A DNA stretch of 9,314 nucleotides from Planctomycetota bacterium. GTDB lineage: Bacteria > Planctomycetota > UBA1135. Both the position numbers and the translations under genes were made by a program. Positions within the stretch are counted from its first letter, which is position 1, and each line of letters opens with the position of its first letter. The notes below the pieces were generated by a model, which was not told the origin of the DNA, made no database searches, and saw nothing but the letters and a program-made list of their open reading frames with translations. Shown here piece after piece: positions 1 to 5,013 of the stretch. The stretch covers positions 1 through 9,314 of the forward strand of contig JAKVCF010000091.1 of assembly GCA_022447335.1 (NCBI GenBank). The letters run 5' to 3'.

Positions 1-1
1 A

Positions 2-232
2 ATTGTCGACGAGGTCGTATCGGGGCACGACATCCTGCGTGTAGCAATCGAACACAGCACGGGTTCGGTTCCGGTAGGTGGCTGCTCGGTGCACGTAGCG
101 ATCGCTTCGGCTCATCGTGCTGCTGGCTTTGCGGCCTCAATGGAGTTGATGGACAAGCTCAAGGAGCGTGCCCCCATTTGGAAGAAGGAAATCGATCAAG
201 AGGGCGGCGTTTGGATTGGCCGTGGTTCCTGA
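2..232 (+). CDS. moaE: Molybdopterin synthase catalytic (large) subunit MoaE, 3' part only
   Basis: The reading frame is open from the window edge to a TGA at 230-232, giving the last 76 residues; the start lies upstream of the window. MoaE joins MoaD to form molybdopterin synthase in the cytoplasm, which puts the dithiolene sulfurs onto precursor Z (cPMP) during molybdenum cofactor synthesis. Visible family features are a Ser-Ala-His-Arg motif (window residues 36-39), followed by the C-terminal segment D-K-L-K-E-R-A-P-I-W-K (51-61). Its two lysines, seven residues apart (54 and 61), correspond by alignment from memory to the catalytic K119 and K126 of E. coli MoaE. The frequently seen His-Arg-x-Gly motif reads His-Ser-Thr-Gly here (18-21). 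The C-terminus is shorter than in E. coli. The next gene starts one base after the stop, so the two are probably co-transcribed. Confidence 0.9.
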   Translation: MVDEVVSGHDILRVAIEHSTGSVPVGGCSVHVAIASAHRAAGFAASMELMDKLKERAPIWKKEIDQEGGVWIGRGS

Positions 233-233
233 G

Positions 234-863
234 ATGCTGGAAGTAGTCGAAATCCCTGTTACCCCCTTTCAGCAAAATTGCACTTTGCTGATCTGCGCCG
301 AAACAAACAAGGCGGCGGTTTGTGATTGCGGGGACGCTAAGCCTGTGCTGGCCGAGATTGCTGCGCGTGGGGTCACTGTCGAGCAAATTCTCGCAACCCA
401 CGGGCACTTGGATCACATTGGCGGTACTGCAGAGCTCCAGAAGGCGCTTGGAGTGCCATTTCTTTTTCCAGAAGAAGATGATTTCTGGCGCATCGCGCTT
501 CCGGAGCAGGCGGCGGCCTACGGTTTCCCGCCGATCGAAGTCCCAGAACCCGATGGCCACCTTGTGCACGGCCAACTTGTACAGATTGGTACGGTCAAGC
601 TTGAGGTGCGCCACTGTCCAGGGCACACACCAGGTCACGTAGTTTTCTATGACCCTGAGACTGGCACCTTGATTGCCGGTGATGTGATTTTTCAGGGCTC
701 AGTTGGCCGTACGGACTTTCCGCGCGGATCTTGGCCAGAGCTTGAGAGCTCAATTAAGGAACAGATCTATACGCTGCCAGCTGAGACTCGAATCCACTGT
801 GGCCACGGTCCAACCACAACTGTAGGTGCGGAAGCCGCATCGAACCCCTTCGTCCGTGCCTAG
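234..863 (+). CDS. Metallo-beta-lactamase-fold hydrolase, glyoxalase II-like (YcbL type)
   Basis: This 209-residue protein is a single metallo-beta-lactamase domain of the short glyoxalase II-like type, which typically hydrolyses thioesters or related small substrates in the cytoplasm. The metal-site residues are all visible: T-H-G-H-L-D-H (His56, His58, Asp60, His61), His131 in C-P-G-H-T-P-G-H, Asp150 in I-A-G-D, and His191 in G-H-G-P-T-T-T. The G-R-T-D-F-P-R-G segment (158-165) is also typical. The C-terminal helical domain of classical glyoxalase II is missing, so S-lactoylglutathione is not a safe substrate call. I chose ATG 234 because the conserved family N-terminus (I-P-V-T-P-F-Q-Q-N-C) begins six residues later; the frame stays open upstream to 168, but that stretch overlaps moaE. 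The start is one base after the moaE stop with no clear ribosome binding site, which suggests translational coupling. An Asp-Cys-Gly-Asp (31-34) replaces the usual Asp-Pro-Gly. The true substrate is unknown. Confidence 0.9.
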   Translation: MLEVVEIPVTPFQQNCTLLICAETNKAAVCDCGDAKPVLAEIAARGVTVEQILATHGHLDHIGGTAELQKALGVPFLFPEEDDFWRIALPEQAAAYGFPPIEVPEPDGHLVHGQLVQIGTVKLEVRHCPGHTPGHVVFYDPETGTLIAGDVIFQGSVGRTDFPRGSWPELESSIKEQIYTLPAETRIHCGHGPTTTVGAEAASNPFVRA

Positions 864-871
864 CGCTGGGC

Positions 872-877
872 TATCAT
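872..877 (+). promoter_or_regulatory. Putative -10 element TATCAT upstream of the ETF-QO gene
   Basis: TATCAT matches the sigma-70 -10 consensus at five of six positions and ends eight bases before the ATG at 886. A transcript from it would start at or next to the A of the start codon, giving a leaderless mRNA. No convincing -35 hexamer is present at 16-18 bases upstream. The same hexamer is the -10 of the tRNA-Cys promoter in this window, which supports the reading. Confidence 0.45.
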
Positions 878-885
878 TCTGGACC

Positions 886-2520
886 ATGGAGCGGGAAACC
901 CTCGAAGTGGATGTGCTAGTGGTTGGCGCTGGGCCGGCTGGCCTCGCTTTCGCCATTCAACTGGCGCGTTCGTGCAGCGAGAAGGGAGTCGAGAAAGCCA
1001 TTTTGGTGCTCGATAAGGCCGAAGAGCTCGGCCATCACACCCTGAGTGGCGCGGTCATGGACCCACGTGGCATGCTTGAACTTTTCCCGCATGCCGAAAG
1101 CGAAGGGTTTCCCATTGAGGCGAAGGTCACCAAAGACGCGCTCTGGTGGTTTTCGAAGAAAAACAAGCGGAACTTTGAAGGTGCACTATGTCCGCCACCC
1201 TTTAAAAACCATGGCAACTGGATCATCCATGCAAGCAAGGTGATTCCATGGATGGCAGAAAAGGCCGAAGCAGAGGGAGTCGAAGTCTATGCGGGATTCA
1301 GTGCGGACCAAGTGCTCTATGGAGATAGTGGCGAGGTCGTCGGCGTGCGGACCGTTGATAAAGGCCGATCGAAGTCCGGTGAGCAGAAAGGAAATTTTGA
1401 GCCTGGCTACGACATCAAAGCGGAGCTGACCGTCTTTGCCGAAGGCACGCACGGGTCATGCACGAAACAATTGATCGCTGAGAAGGATTTACGGGCGGGT
1501 AAGAATCCGCAGATCTGGAGCGTCGGTGTCAAAGAGATCTGGAAGATCAAGGAAGATCTAGTTGGGCACGTCTACCACACCGGTGGGTGGCCACTCGGCA
1601 ACACGGCATATGGCGGCGGCTGGGTTTACGGTCTGCCCGGAAACATGTTGTCGATCGGCTTTGTGGTAGGAATGGATCACGGTGATCCCAGCTTTGACTA
1701 CCACGCCAAAATGCAGGAATGGAAGACCCATCCGCATATGGCAAAGTTGCTCGCCGGTGGTGAGCTAGTGAAATACGGCGCCAAGACTATTCCGGAAGGA
1801 GGCTTGCATTCGCTGCCACGCCTCTGGGGCGACGGCTTCCTGCTCGTCGGTGATAGCGCCGGTTTCATGAACACGCAGCGCTTGAAAGGCCTGCACCTCT
1901 CAATCAAGTCAGGGATGGTGGCGGCTGGGGCGGCAGCCGAAGCGCTAGCCAAGGGAAGCGCTTCGGGAGTCGAGCTTAGCCGGATCGATACGCTTTTCGA
2001 GGAGTCGTGGGCCTATGACGAGCTGTATAAGGTGCGCAACTTCCGCCAAGCCTTCCAGCGCGGCTTCAGTTACGGGTTCATCCGCGGGGGCGTGGACACG
2101 CTCTTGGGTGGTCGCCTGCCAGGCAAGTTAGGACTGCAAAGCGATCACAGCCGCTACAAGAAGAGCGGGGCGAGCATCAAGGAATCGCGGCCGGAGTTTG
2201 ACGGTAGGCTTACTTTTGACAAGCTAACCGACGTCTACTACTCCGGGACTGCGCACGAGGAAGACCAACCGTGTCACCTTGTCGTAACTGATCCCGATGT
2301 CTGCACCAGTCGCTGCACCGAAGAGTACGGAAACCCCTGCCAACATTTCTGCCCGGCTGCCGTCTACGAATGGAAGGCAGAGAATGAGGGAGATGATCCA
2401 GGGCTGGTTATCAACGCAAGCAACTGTGTGCACTGCAAGACCTGCGATATCGCAGATCCATACCAAGTGATCAACTGGGTCGTGCCGGAAGGTGGGGGCC
2501 CGGTTTACAGCGGCATGTAA
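886..2520 (+). CDS. Electron-transfer flavoprotein:ubiquinone oxidoreductase (ETF-QO)
   Basis: This 544-residue flavoprotein takes electrons from reduced electron-transfer flavoprotein (ETF), fed by acyl-CoA and amino-acid dehydrogenases, and reduces membrane quinone. The N-terminus has the FAD Rossmann motif V-V-G-A-G-P-A-G (12-19). A second FAD motif, V-G-D-S-A-G-F (321-327), is followed by a K-G-L-H segment (334-337) typical of the family. The C-terminal ferredoxin-like part holds the [4Fe-4S] ligands: Cys489 in F-C-P-A-A-V-Y-E and Cys514-x2-Cys517-x2-Cys520. Further cysteines (473, 477, 485) precede them. Length fits bacterial ETF-QO; there is no mitochondrial-type presequence. ATG 886 is chosen because the FAD motif follows within a dozen residues; an upstream in-frame ATG at 826 would overlap the preceding gene. 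It starts 22 bases after that gene. No ETF alpha/beta genes are in view, so ETF must be encoded elsewhere. It probably attaches to the inner face of the cytoplasmic membrane. Confidence 0.95.
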   Translation: MERETLEVDVLVVGAGPAGLAFAIQLARSCSEKGVEKAILVLDKAEELGHHTLSGAVMDPRGMLELFPHAESEGFPIEAKVTKDALWWFSKKNKRNFEGALCPPPFKNHGNWIIHASKVIPWMAEKAEAEGVEVYAGFSADQVLYGDSGEVVGVRTVDKGRSKSGEQKGNFEPGYDIKAELTVFAEGTHGSCTKQLIAEKDLRAGKNPQIWSVGVKEIWKIKEDLVGHVYHTGGWPLGNTAYGGGWVYGLPGNMLSIGFVVGMDHGDPSFDYHAKMQEWKTHPHMAKLLAGGELVKYGAKTIPEGGLHSLPRLWGDGFLLVGDSAGFMNTQRLKGLHLSIKSGMVAAGAAAEALAKGSASGVELSRIDTLFEESWAYDELYKVRNFRQAFQRGFSYGFIRGGVDTLLGGRLPGKLGLQSDHSRYKKSGASIKESRPEFDGRLTFDKLTDVYYSGTAHEEDQPCHLVVTDPDVCTSRCTEEYGNPCQHFCPAAVYEWKAENEGDDPGLVINASNCVHCKTCDIADPYQVINWVVPEGGGPVYSGM

Positions 2521-2530
2521 GCCGTCGCGC

Positions 2531-2540
2531 CGCGGCCGCG
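2531..2540. repeat. GC-rich perfect palindrome in the ETF-QO/pepA gap
   Basis: CGCGGCCGCG is a perfect 10-base palindrome inside the 45-base gap between the ETF-QO stop and the pepA start. It has no unpaired loop and no T-run follows, so it is at best a weak transcription or mRNA-end signal. It may simply reflect the GC-rich composition of the gap. Confidence 0.25.
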
Positions 2541-2552
2541 TTAAGCCCGCGC

Positions 2553-2558
2553 CAAAAT
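2553..2558 (+). promoter_or_regulatory. Possible -10 element CAAAAT just before pepA
   Basis: CAAAAT matches the -10 consensus at four of six positions and ends seven bases before the ATG at 2566. It is an A/T-rich island in an otherwise very GC-rich gap. No Shine-Dalgarno sequence precedes the ATG. The arrangement resembles the one upstream of ETF-QO and would again give a leaderless mRNA. The match is weak on its own. Confidence 0.3.
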
Positions 2559-2565
2559 CGATTTC

Positions 2566-4014
2566 ATGCGAACCATCTTGAAAGATGCCGCGGCTGCAAG
2601 CCGCTCTGAACTTGTGGCTGCATTGGTGCCGGAAGGCGCGCGAGCCATTCTCCCGGGCCAGGCCCCAGCCGCTTCGACCTGGAGGGCCGACTTTGGTGAG
2701 AAAGCCGGGGCCTCGCTTGTCGTGCGTGGTGAGCGAGACCTGCGCTGGGCGCTTATCCGCGTTCCTGCCAAGGGTAAGCTGGACGCTGAAAGCCTACGCA
2801 TTGGCGCAGCCCAGGGTCGCTTGGCAGCCGAGGAACTGGGTCGAACAGGTGTCACGATTGACCTCTCGCTGGTCAAGCAGGCGGCAGCCCACGTGCAGGC
2901 GGCAGCCGAAGGCGCTGGCATGGCCGGCTATGACCACGCTGTCCTGAAAGCCGACCGCAAGAAGGCGCAGGTCAAGAGGATCGCGATTACTGGAGCGAGG
3001 GTCAACGCCGCGAATCGTAAGGCGGCAAAACAGGGAGCCATCGCTGCAGAGGCAAACCTCTTTGCGCGCGAACTACAGAACCTGCCGGCCAACATTCTGA
3101 CTCCAAAGGACTTTGCGGCACGCGCTCGAAGGGTCTGTCGCAGCAACGCGAAGCTCAGTGTCAAGGTACTGGGCCGCAAGAAACTTACAGAGCTTGGCGC
3201 AGGTTCGCTGCTGGGCGTCGCTCAAGGTTCGGCCAATGAGCCGCAATTGGTTCACATGGTTTACAAGCCGGGACGTAAAGCGAAGGGCAAGATCGCACTC
3301 GTTGGCAAGGGCCTGACCTTTGATACTGGTGGTATTAGCCTGAAGCCCTCGGGTGGCATGGAGGACATGAAGTTTGACATGTCGGGTGCCGCCGCGGTGC
3401 TTGGTGCCTTTCAGGGTCTTGCCATGGGTGCCGAATGTGATTATGAAGTGCACGGCATTCTCGGTTGTGTTGAGAATATGCCAGGTAGTAACGCACAGCG
3501 TCCAGGGGACATCGTTACGGCCATGAATGGCATGACCATCGAGGTGCACAATACCGATGCTGAAGGTCGCTTAGTGCTCGCGGACTGCCTCGCCTACGTT
3601 GACAAAAAGGTTAAACCAGAGCGCATCTACGACATTGCCACGCTGACAGGCGCTGCGATTCACGCGCTGGGGCACTTAAACTCGGCCGTCATTTCAAATA
3701 ATGACAAGCTCGCCAAGGATCTCATCCAAGTAGGCGCCCGTGCTGGTGAGTCATACTGGCAGCTGCCGTACACCGAGGACTACCGCGATCTGACTCGTGG
3801 TCAGTACGCTGACCTACAGAATATTTATAACCCGGGCCAGGGTGCTGGCACTGTAGCAGGCGGTTGCTTCTTAAGCTTTTTTATCGGCGATCGCGACTGG
3901 GTACACCTCGACATTGCCGCAACCGCTTGGAAGGCTCCAGCCCGTCCTTACCTGGCCAAGGGTGGCGGATCTGGCGTCGGCACGCGCACCTTCCTTGAAC
4001 TCTTACGCTCCTGA
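2566..4014 (+). CDS. pepA: Leucyl aminopeptidase, peptidase family M17 (cytosol aminopeptidase)
   Basis: This 482-residue protein is a full-length M17 aminopeptidase, a cytoplasmic, normally hexameric enzyme that removes N-terminal residues, preferring Leu, from peptides using two metal ions. The N-terminal domain (about 1-155) is variable. The catalytic domain shows V-G-K-G-L-T-F-D-T-G-G-I (246-257), M-K-F-D-M-S-G (268-274) and the family signature N-T-D-A-E-G-R-L (329-336). From these, the metal and catalytic residues are Lys248, Asp253, Lys260, Asp271, Asp331, Glu333 and Arg335. Their spacing matches E. coli PepA (K270, D275, K282, D293, D352, E354, R356) to within one residue. No signal peptide is visible. 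ATG 2566 is the first in-frame ATG after the ETF-QO gene. In E. coli PepA also acts as a DNA-binding protein at cer and carAB; nothing here shows that role. The gene ends seven bases before a 10-bp hairpin. Confidence 0.95.
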   Translation: MRTILKDAAAASRSELVAALVPEGARAILPGQAPAASTWRADFGEKAGASLVVRGERDLRWALIRVPAKGKLDAESLRIGAAQGRLAAEELGRTGVTIDLSLVKQAAAHVQAAAEGAGMAGYDHAVLKADRKKAQVKRIAITGARVNAANRKAAKQGAIAAEANLFARELQNLPANILTPKDFAARARRVCRSNAKLSVKVLGRKKLTELGAGSLLGVAQGSANEPQLVHMVYKPGRKAKGKIALVGKGLTFDTGGISLKPSGGMEDMKFDMSGAAAVLGAFQGLAMGAECDYEVHGILGCVENMPGSNAQRPGDIVTAMNGMTIEVHNTDAEGRLVLADCLAYVDKKVKPERIYDIATLTGAAIHALGHLNSAVISNNDKLAKDLIQVGARAGESYWQLPYTEDYRDLTRGQYADLQNIYNPGQGAGTVAGGCFLSFFIGDRDWVHLDIAATAWKAPARPYLAKGGGSGVGTRTFLELLRS

Positions 4015-4020
4015 TGCAGG

Positions 4021-4055
4021 ATCGGCCCCTGCTGCGCAAGGCGGTAGGGGCCGAT
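4021..4055. terminator. Perfect 10-bp hairpin between convergent pepA and tRNA-Leu
   Basis: ATCGGCCCCT (4021-4030) and AGGGGCCGAT (4046-4055) are exact inverted repeats with a 15-base loop. The hairpin lies seven bases after the pepA stop and reaches the last base of the CCA-encoding tRNA-Leu on the opposite strand. Its placement between two convergent transcription units suggests a bidirectional terminator or an RNA 3'-end stabiliser. Neither strand has a following T-run, so it is not a canonical intrinsic terminator. Confidence 0.55.
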
Positions 4056-4131
4056 GGTAGGGGAGACGGGACTCGAACCCGTACTGGGAGGATTTTAAGT
4101 CCTCTGCCTCTGCCTATTGGGCTACTCCCCC
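4055..4131 (-). tRNA. tRNA-Leu(UAA) with a short (type I) variable loop, CCA encoded
   Basis: On the minus strand a full cloverleaf folds, 74 nt plus an encoded CCA. Acceptor 5' GGGGGAG pairs with CTCCCCT, giving a G1-U72 wobble, and the discriminator is A73. The D-arm has a three-pair stem (GCC/GGC) with C13-A22 mismatched. The anticodon stem GAGGA/TCCTC closes the loop CTTAAAA, anticodon UAA (+ strand 4095-4097). The variable loop is CCAGT, only five nt. The T-arm is ACGGG-TTCGAGT-CCCGT. The anticodon, A73 and three-pair D-stem fit leucine. Normal bacterial tRNA-Leu, however, has a long type II variable arm, which is absent here. UUA does mean Leu in this genome: codon 152 of uvrB (7184-7186), in the conserved Y-G-L-G motif, is TTA. 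Charging by LeuRS is therefore likely but unproven. Confidence 0.85.
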
Positions 4132-4140
4132 TCCACGCAC

Positions 4141-4146
4141 ATTCTA
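4141..4146 (-). promoter_or_regulatory. Putative -10 element TAGAAT of tRNA-Leu
   Basis: On the minus strand TAGAAT (five of six consensus) ends nine bases before the first base of the mature tRNA, so transcription would start a few bases ahead of it. No good -35 hexamer is seen at 16-18 bases; the region it would occupy overlaps the start of the divergent DUF423 gene. The same hexamer precedes uvrB. Confidence 0.45.
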
Positions 4147-4167
4147 GGCTCTTCCGATCAATTTCCC

Positions 4168-4563
4168 ATGCATGCCTTTGCACGCTTCCTTTGCTTCTTT
4201 GGGCCTTTTGCGCTGGCTAATGCCGTCGCTCTCGACGCTTGGCACGCGCACGGCTTGAAGGGTAGCTTGGGCGCTGATGCGTACGTGTCCTTTGGTAGGG
4301 CCTTGGATCAGCATTACATCCTAGGCCTTGCGCTGCTGGCGACCGGCTGTGCAATGCGTTATCAAGCGCGGCGGGGGCATGTAATCGCCGGCGCGTTGTT
4401 CACCTTTGGCCTATTTGCCTTCTGCGGCGACGTCTATCTAGGGGCATTGGGGCACGCCAACCTTGGCATTGCTCCCAAAGGGGGGATGGCCCACATACTA
4501 GGGTGGCTGTTTTTCGCCGGAACCGAACTGTTCAGAGCGCGTCCGCCGAAGGCGCCTTCTTGA
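4168..4563 (+). CDS. Small DUF423 family integral membrane protein
   Basis: This 131-residue hydrophobic protein looks like a DUF423 (YwdK-like) membrane protein, a widespread family of unknown function. About four membrane spans are visible, near residues 5-22, 47-64, 71-93 and 106-122. Family-like motifs are A-H-G-L-K-G (27-32), a conserved region around D-Q-H-Y (47-50), G-D-V-Y-L-G-A-L-G (87-95), and G-I-A-P-K-G-G followed by a Gly-Trp in the last helix (100-113). ATG 4168 is chosen because an upstream in-frame ATG at 4117 lies inside the tRNA-Leu gene and would add a non-hydrophobic tail. There is no clear Shine-Dalgarno sequence. The gene sits alone between two minus-strand tRNAs, divergent from tRNA-Leu and convergent with tRNA-Cys. 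Neighbours give no hint of function. Confidence 0.8.
   Translation: MHAFARFLCFFGPFALANAVALDAWHAHGLKGSLGADAYVSFGRALDQHYILGLALLATGCAMRYQARRGHVIAGALFTFGLFAFCGDVYLGALGHANLGIAPKGGMAHILGWLFFAGTELFRARPPKAPS
4548..4559. repeat. 12-base palindrome at the 3' end of the DUF423 gene
   Basis: GAAGGCGCCTTC is a perfect 12-base palindrome ending four bases before the DUF423 stop. It lies about 20 bases downstream of the tRNA-Cys 3' end on the other strand. Because the two genes converge here, it could help end one or both transcripts. It lacks a proper loop and a T-run, and it lies within coding sequence, so the functional call is weak. Confidence 0.25.
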
Positions 4564-4578
4564 GCGCGTGGCGAAGGA

Positions 4579-4652
4579 TGGAGGCGGCGCCCAGAATCGA
4601 ACTGGGGATGAGGGATTTGCAATCCCTTGCCTTACCACTTGGCCACGCCGCC
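4579..4652 (-). tRNA. tRNA-Cys(GCA), CCA encoded
   Basis: The minus strand folds into a standard cloverleaf of 71 nt plus an encoded CCA. Acceptor GGCGGCG pairs with CGCCGCC. The discriminator is U73, the key identity base for CysRS. The D-stem is GCC/GGC. The anticodon stem AGGGA/TCCCT encloses TTGCAAA, anticodon GCA. The variable loop is CATC, and the T-arm is CCCAG-TTCGATT-CTGGG. All features agree with tRNA-Cys. It lies 15 bases beyond the convergent DUF423 gene and has its own strong promoter upstream. Confidence 0.95.
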
Positions 4653-4665
4653 CTCCGGACCGGGA

Positions 4666-4694
4666 ATGATAGTTCTCGGACCGAAGAGTGTCTA
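4666..4694 (-). promoter_or_regulatory. Sigma-70-type promoter of tRNA-Cys (TAGACA - 17 - TATCAT)
   Basis: On the minus strand a -35 hexamer TAGACA (4689-4694) and a -10 hexamer TATCAT (4666-4671) are separated by exactly 17 bases. Each matches consensus at five of six positions. The -10 ends 13 bases before the first base of the tRNA, leaving a short 5' leader for RNase P. This is the best promoter in the window and shows that the organism uses an ordinary housekeeping sigma factor consensus. Confidence 0.8.
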
Positions 4695-4735
4695 CCCTCG
4701 CCAGTCCACGCTGGTTTCTGTCTGGGGCGAGCGGT

Positions 4736-4741
4736 TATGCT
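4736..4741 (+). promoter_or_regulatory. Possible -10 element of the NIL-domain gene
   Basis: TATGCT matches the -10 consensus at four of six positions and lies 26 bases before the ATG at 4768. It would give a leader of about 20 bases that includes the Shine-Dalgarno sequence. No clear -35 hexamer is present. Confidence 0.3.
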
Positions 4742-4754
4742 GCAGTTTGGCTTC

Positions 4755-4760
4755 GAGGAG
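4755..4760 (+). promoter_or_regulatory. Ribosome binding site GAGGAG that fixes the NIL gene start
   Basis: GAGGAG sits seven bases before the ATG at 4768, an ideal Shine-Dalgarno position. It supports that ATG over upstream in-frame starts (from 4627), which overlap the tRNA-Cys gene. It contrasts with several neighbours that have no such site. Confidence 0.8.
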
Positions 4761-4767
4761 CCGACAC

Positions 4768-5004
4768 ATGAAGCGCAAGATCTTCTGCACCTTTCCGCAG
4801 GCTCTTATCAAAGAGCCACTGCTTTTTACACTTGGTAATCGATTCCAGGTAGTGCCAAACATCCGCGGCGCCAGCGTCACTGAAGAGATGGCTATTCTCT
4901 CGCTCGAGCTCGAGGGGGAGGCCGCCTCGATTCAAGCCGCGGTCGACTATCTCGCCGAAGCTGGGGTCAAGGTCGAGGCTATGGAAGACGAGCTAGCGCC
5001 CTAG
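4768..5004 (+). CDS. Stand-alone NIL-domain protein
   Basis: This 78-residue protein appears to be a single NIL domain, the ferredoxin-like fold also found at the C-terminus of methionine ABC transporter ATPases (MetN) and in proteins linked to sulfur amino-acid synthesis. The pattern fits: F-P-x5-E-P near the N-terminus (9-17), then a hydrophobic segment with N-I-R-G (31-34), a Leu-Glu-Leu-Glu-Gly strand end (46-50), and a final helix plus strand with Y-L-A-E-A-G-V-K-V-E (61-70). Only one cysteine (Cys7) is present, so there is no attached iron-sulfur ferredoxin domain. The start is well supported by the ribosome binding site. The role is probably ligand sensing or a partner function in sulfur amino-acid metabolism, but no partner gene is in view. 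The gene converges with the zinc-ribbon gene, with nine bases between their stops. Confidence 0.75.
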   Translation: MKRKIFCTFPQALIKEPLLFTLGNRFQVVPNIRGASVTEEMAILSLELEGEAASIQAAVDYLAEAGVKVEAMEDELAP

Positions 5005-5013
5005 GTGCCAGAA

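Noticed and set aside
168..233. N-terminal extension of the metallohydrolase from the upstream ATG at 168
   Set aside because: These 22 codons overlap the 3' end of moaE, are rich in basic residues unlike the family N-terminus, and the ATG at 234 fits the conserved start.
3073..3549. 158-codon open frame on the minus strand within pepA
   Set aside because: It lies wholly opposite the catalytic region of the M17 aminopeptidase, has no recognisable domain or ribosome binding site, and is best explained as a shadow frame.
4055..4131. The UAA-anticodon tRNA as a stop-codon suppressor
   Set aside because: A suppressor of UAA stops would need anticodon UUA. The loop CTTAAAA places UAA at positions 34-36, which reads the Leu codon UUA, and genes here (e.g. 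the zinc-ribbon gene) end normally at TAA.
4055..4652. The DUF423 gene between two tRNAs as a small integrated element using tRNA attachment sites
   Set aside because: No integrase, no direct repeats of either tRNA 3' end and no composition change were seen. The DUF423 gene resembles an ordinary chromosomal gene.
4695..4767. Possible riboswitch or T-box ahead of the NIL gene
   Set aside because: The leader from the likely promoter is only about 20 bases, and the small CCAG/CTGG dyad at 4701-4714 lies upstream of it. No known riboswitch motif is recognisable.
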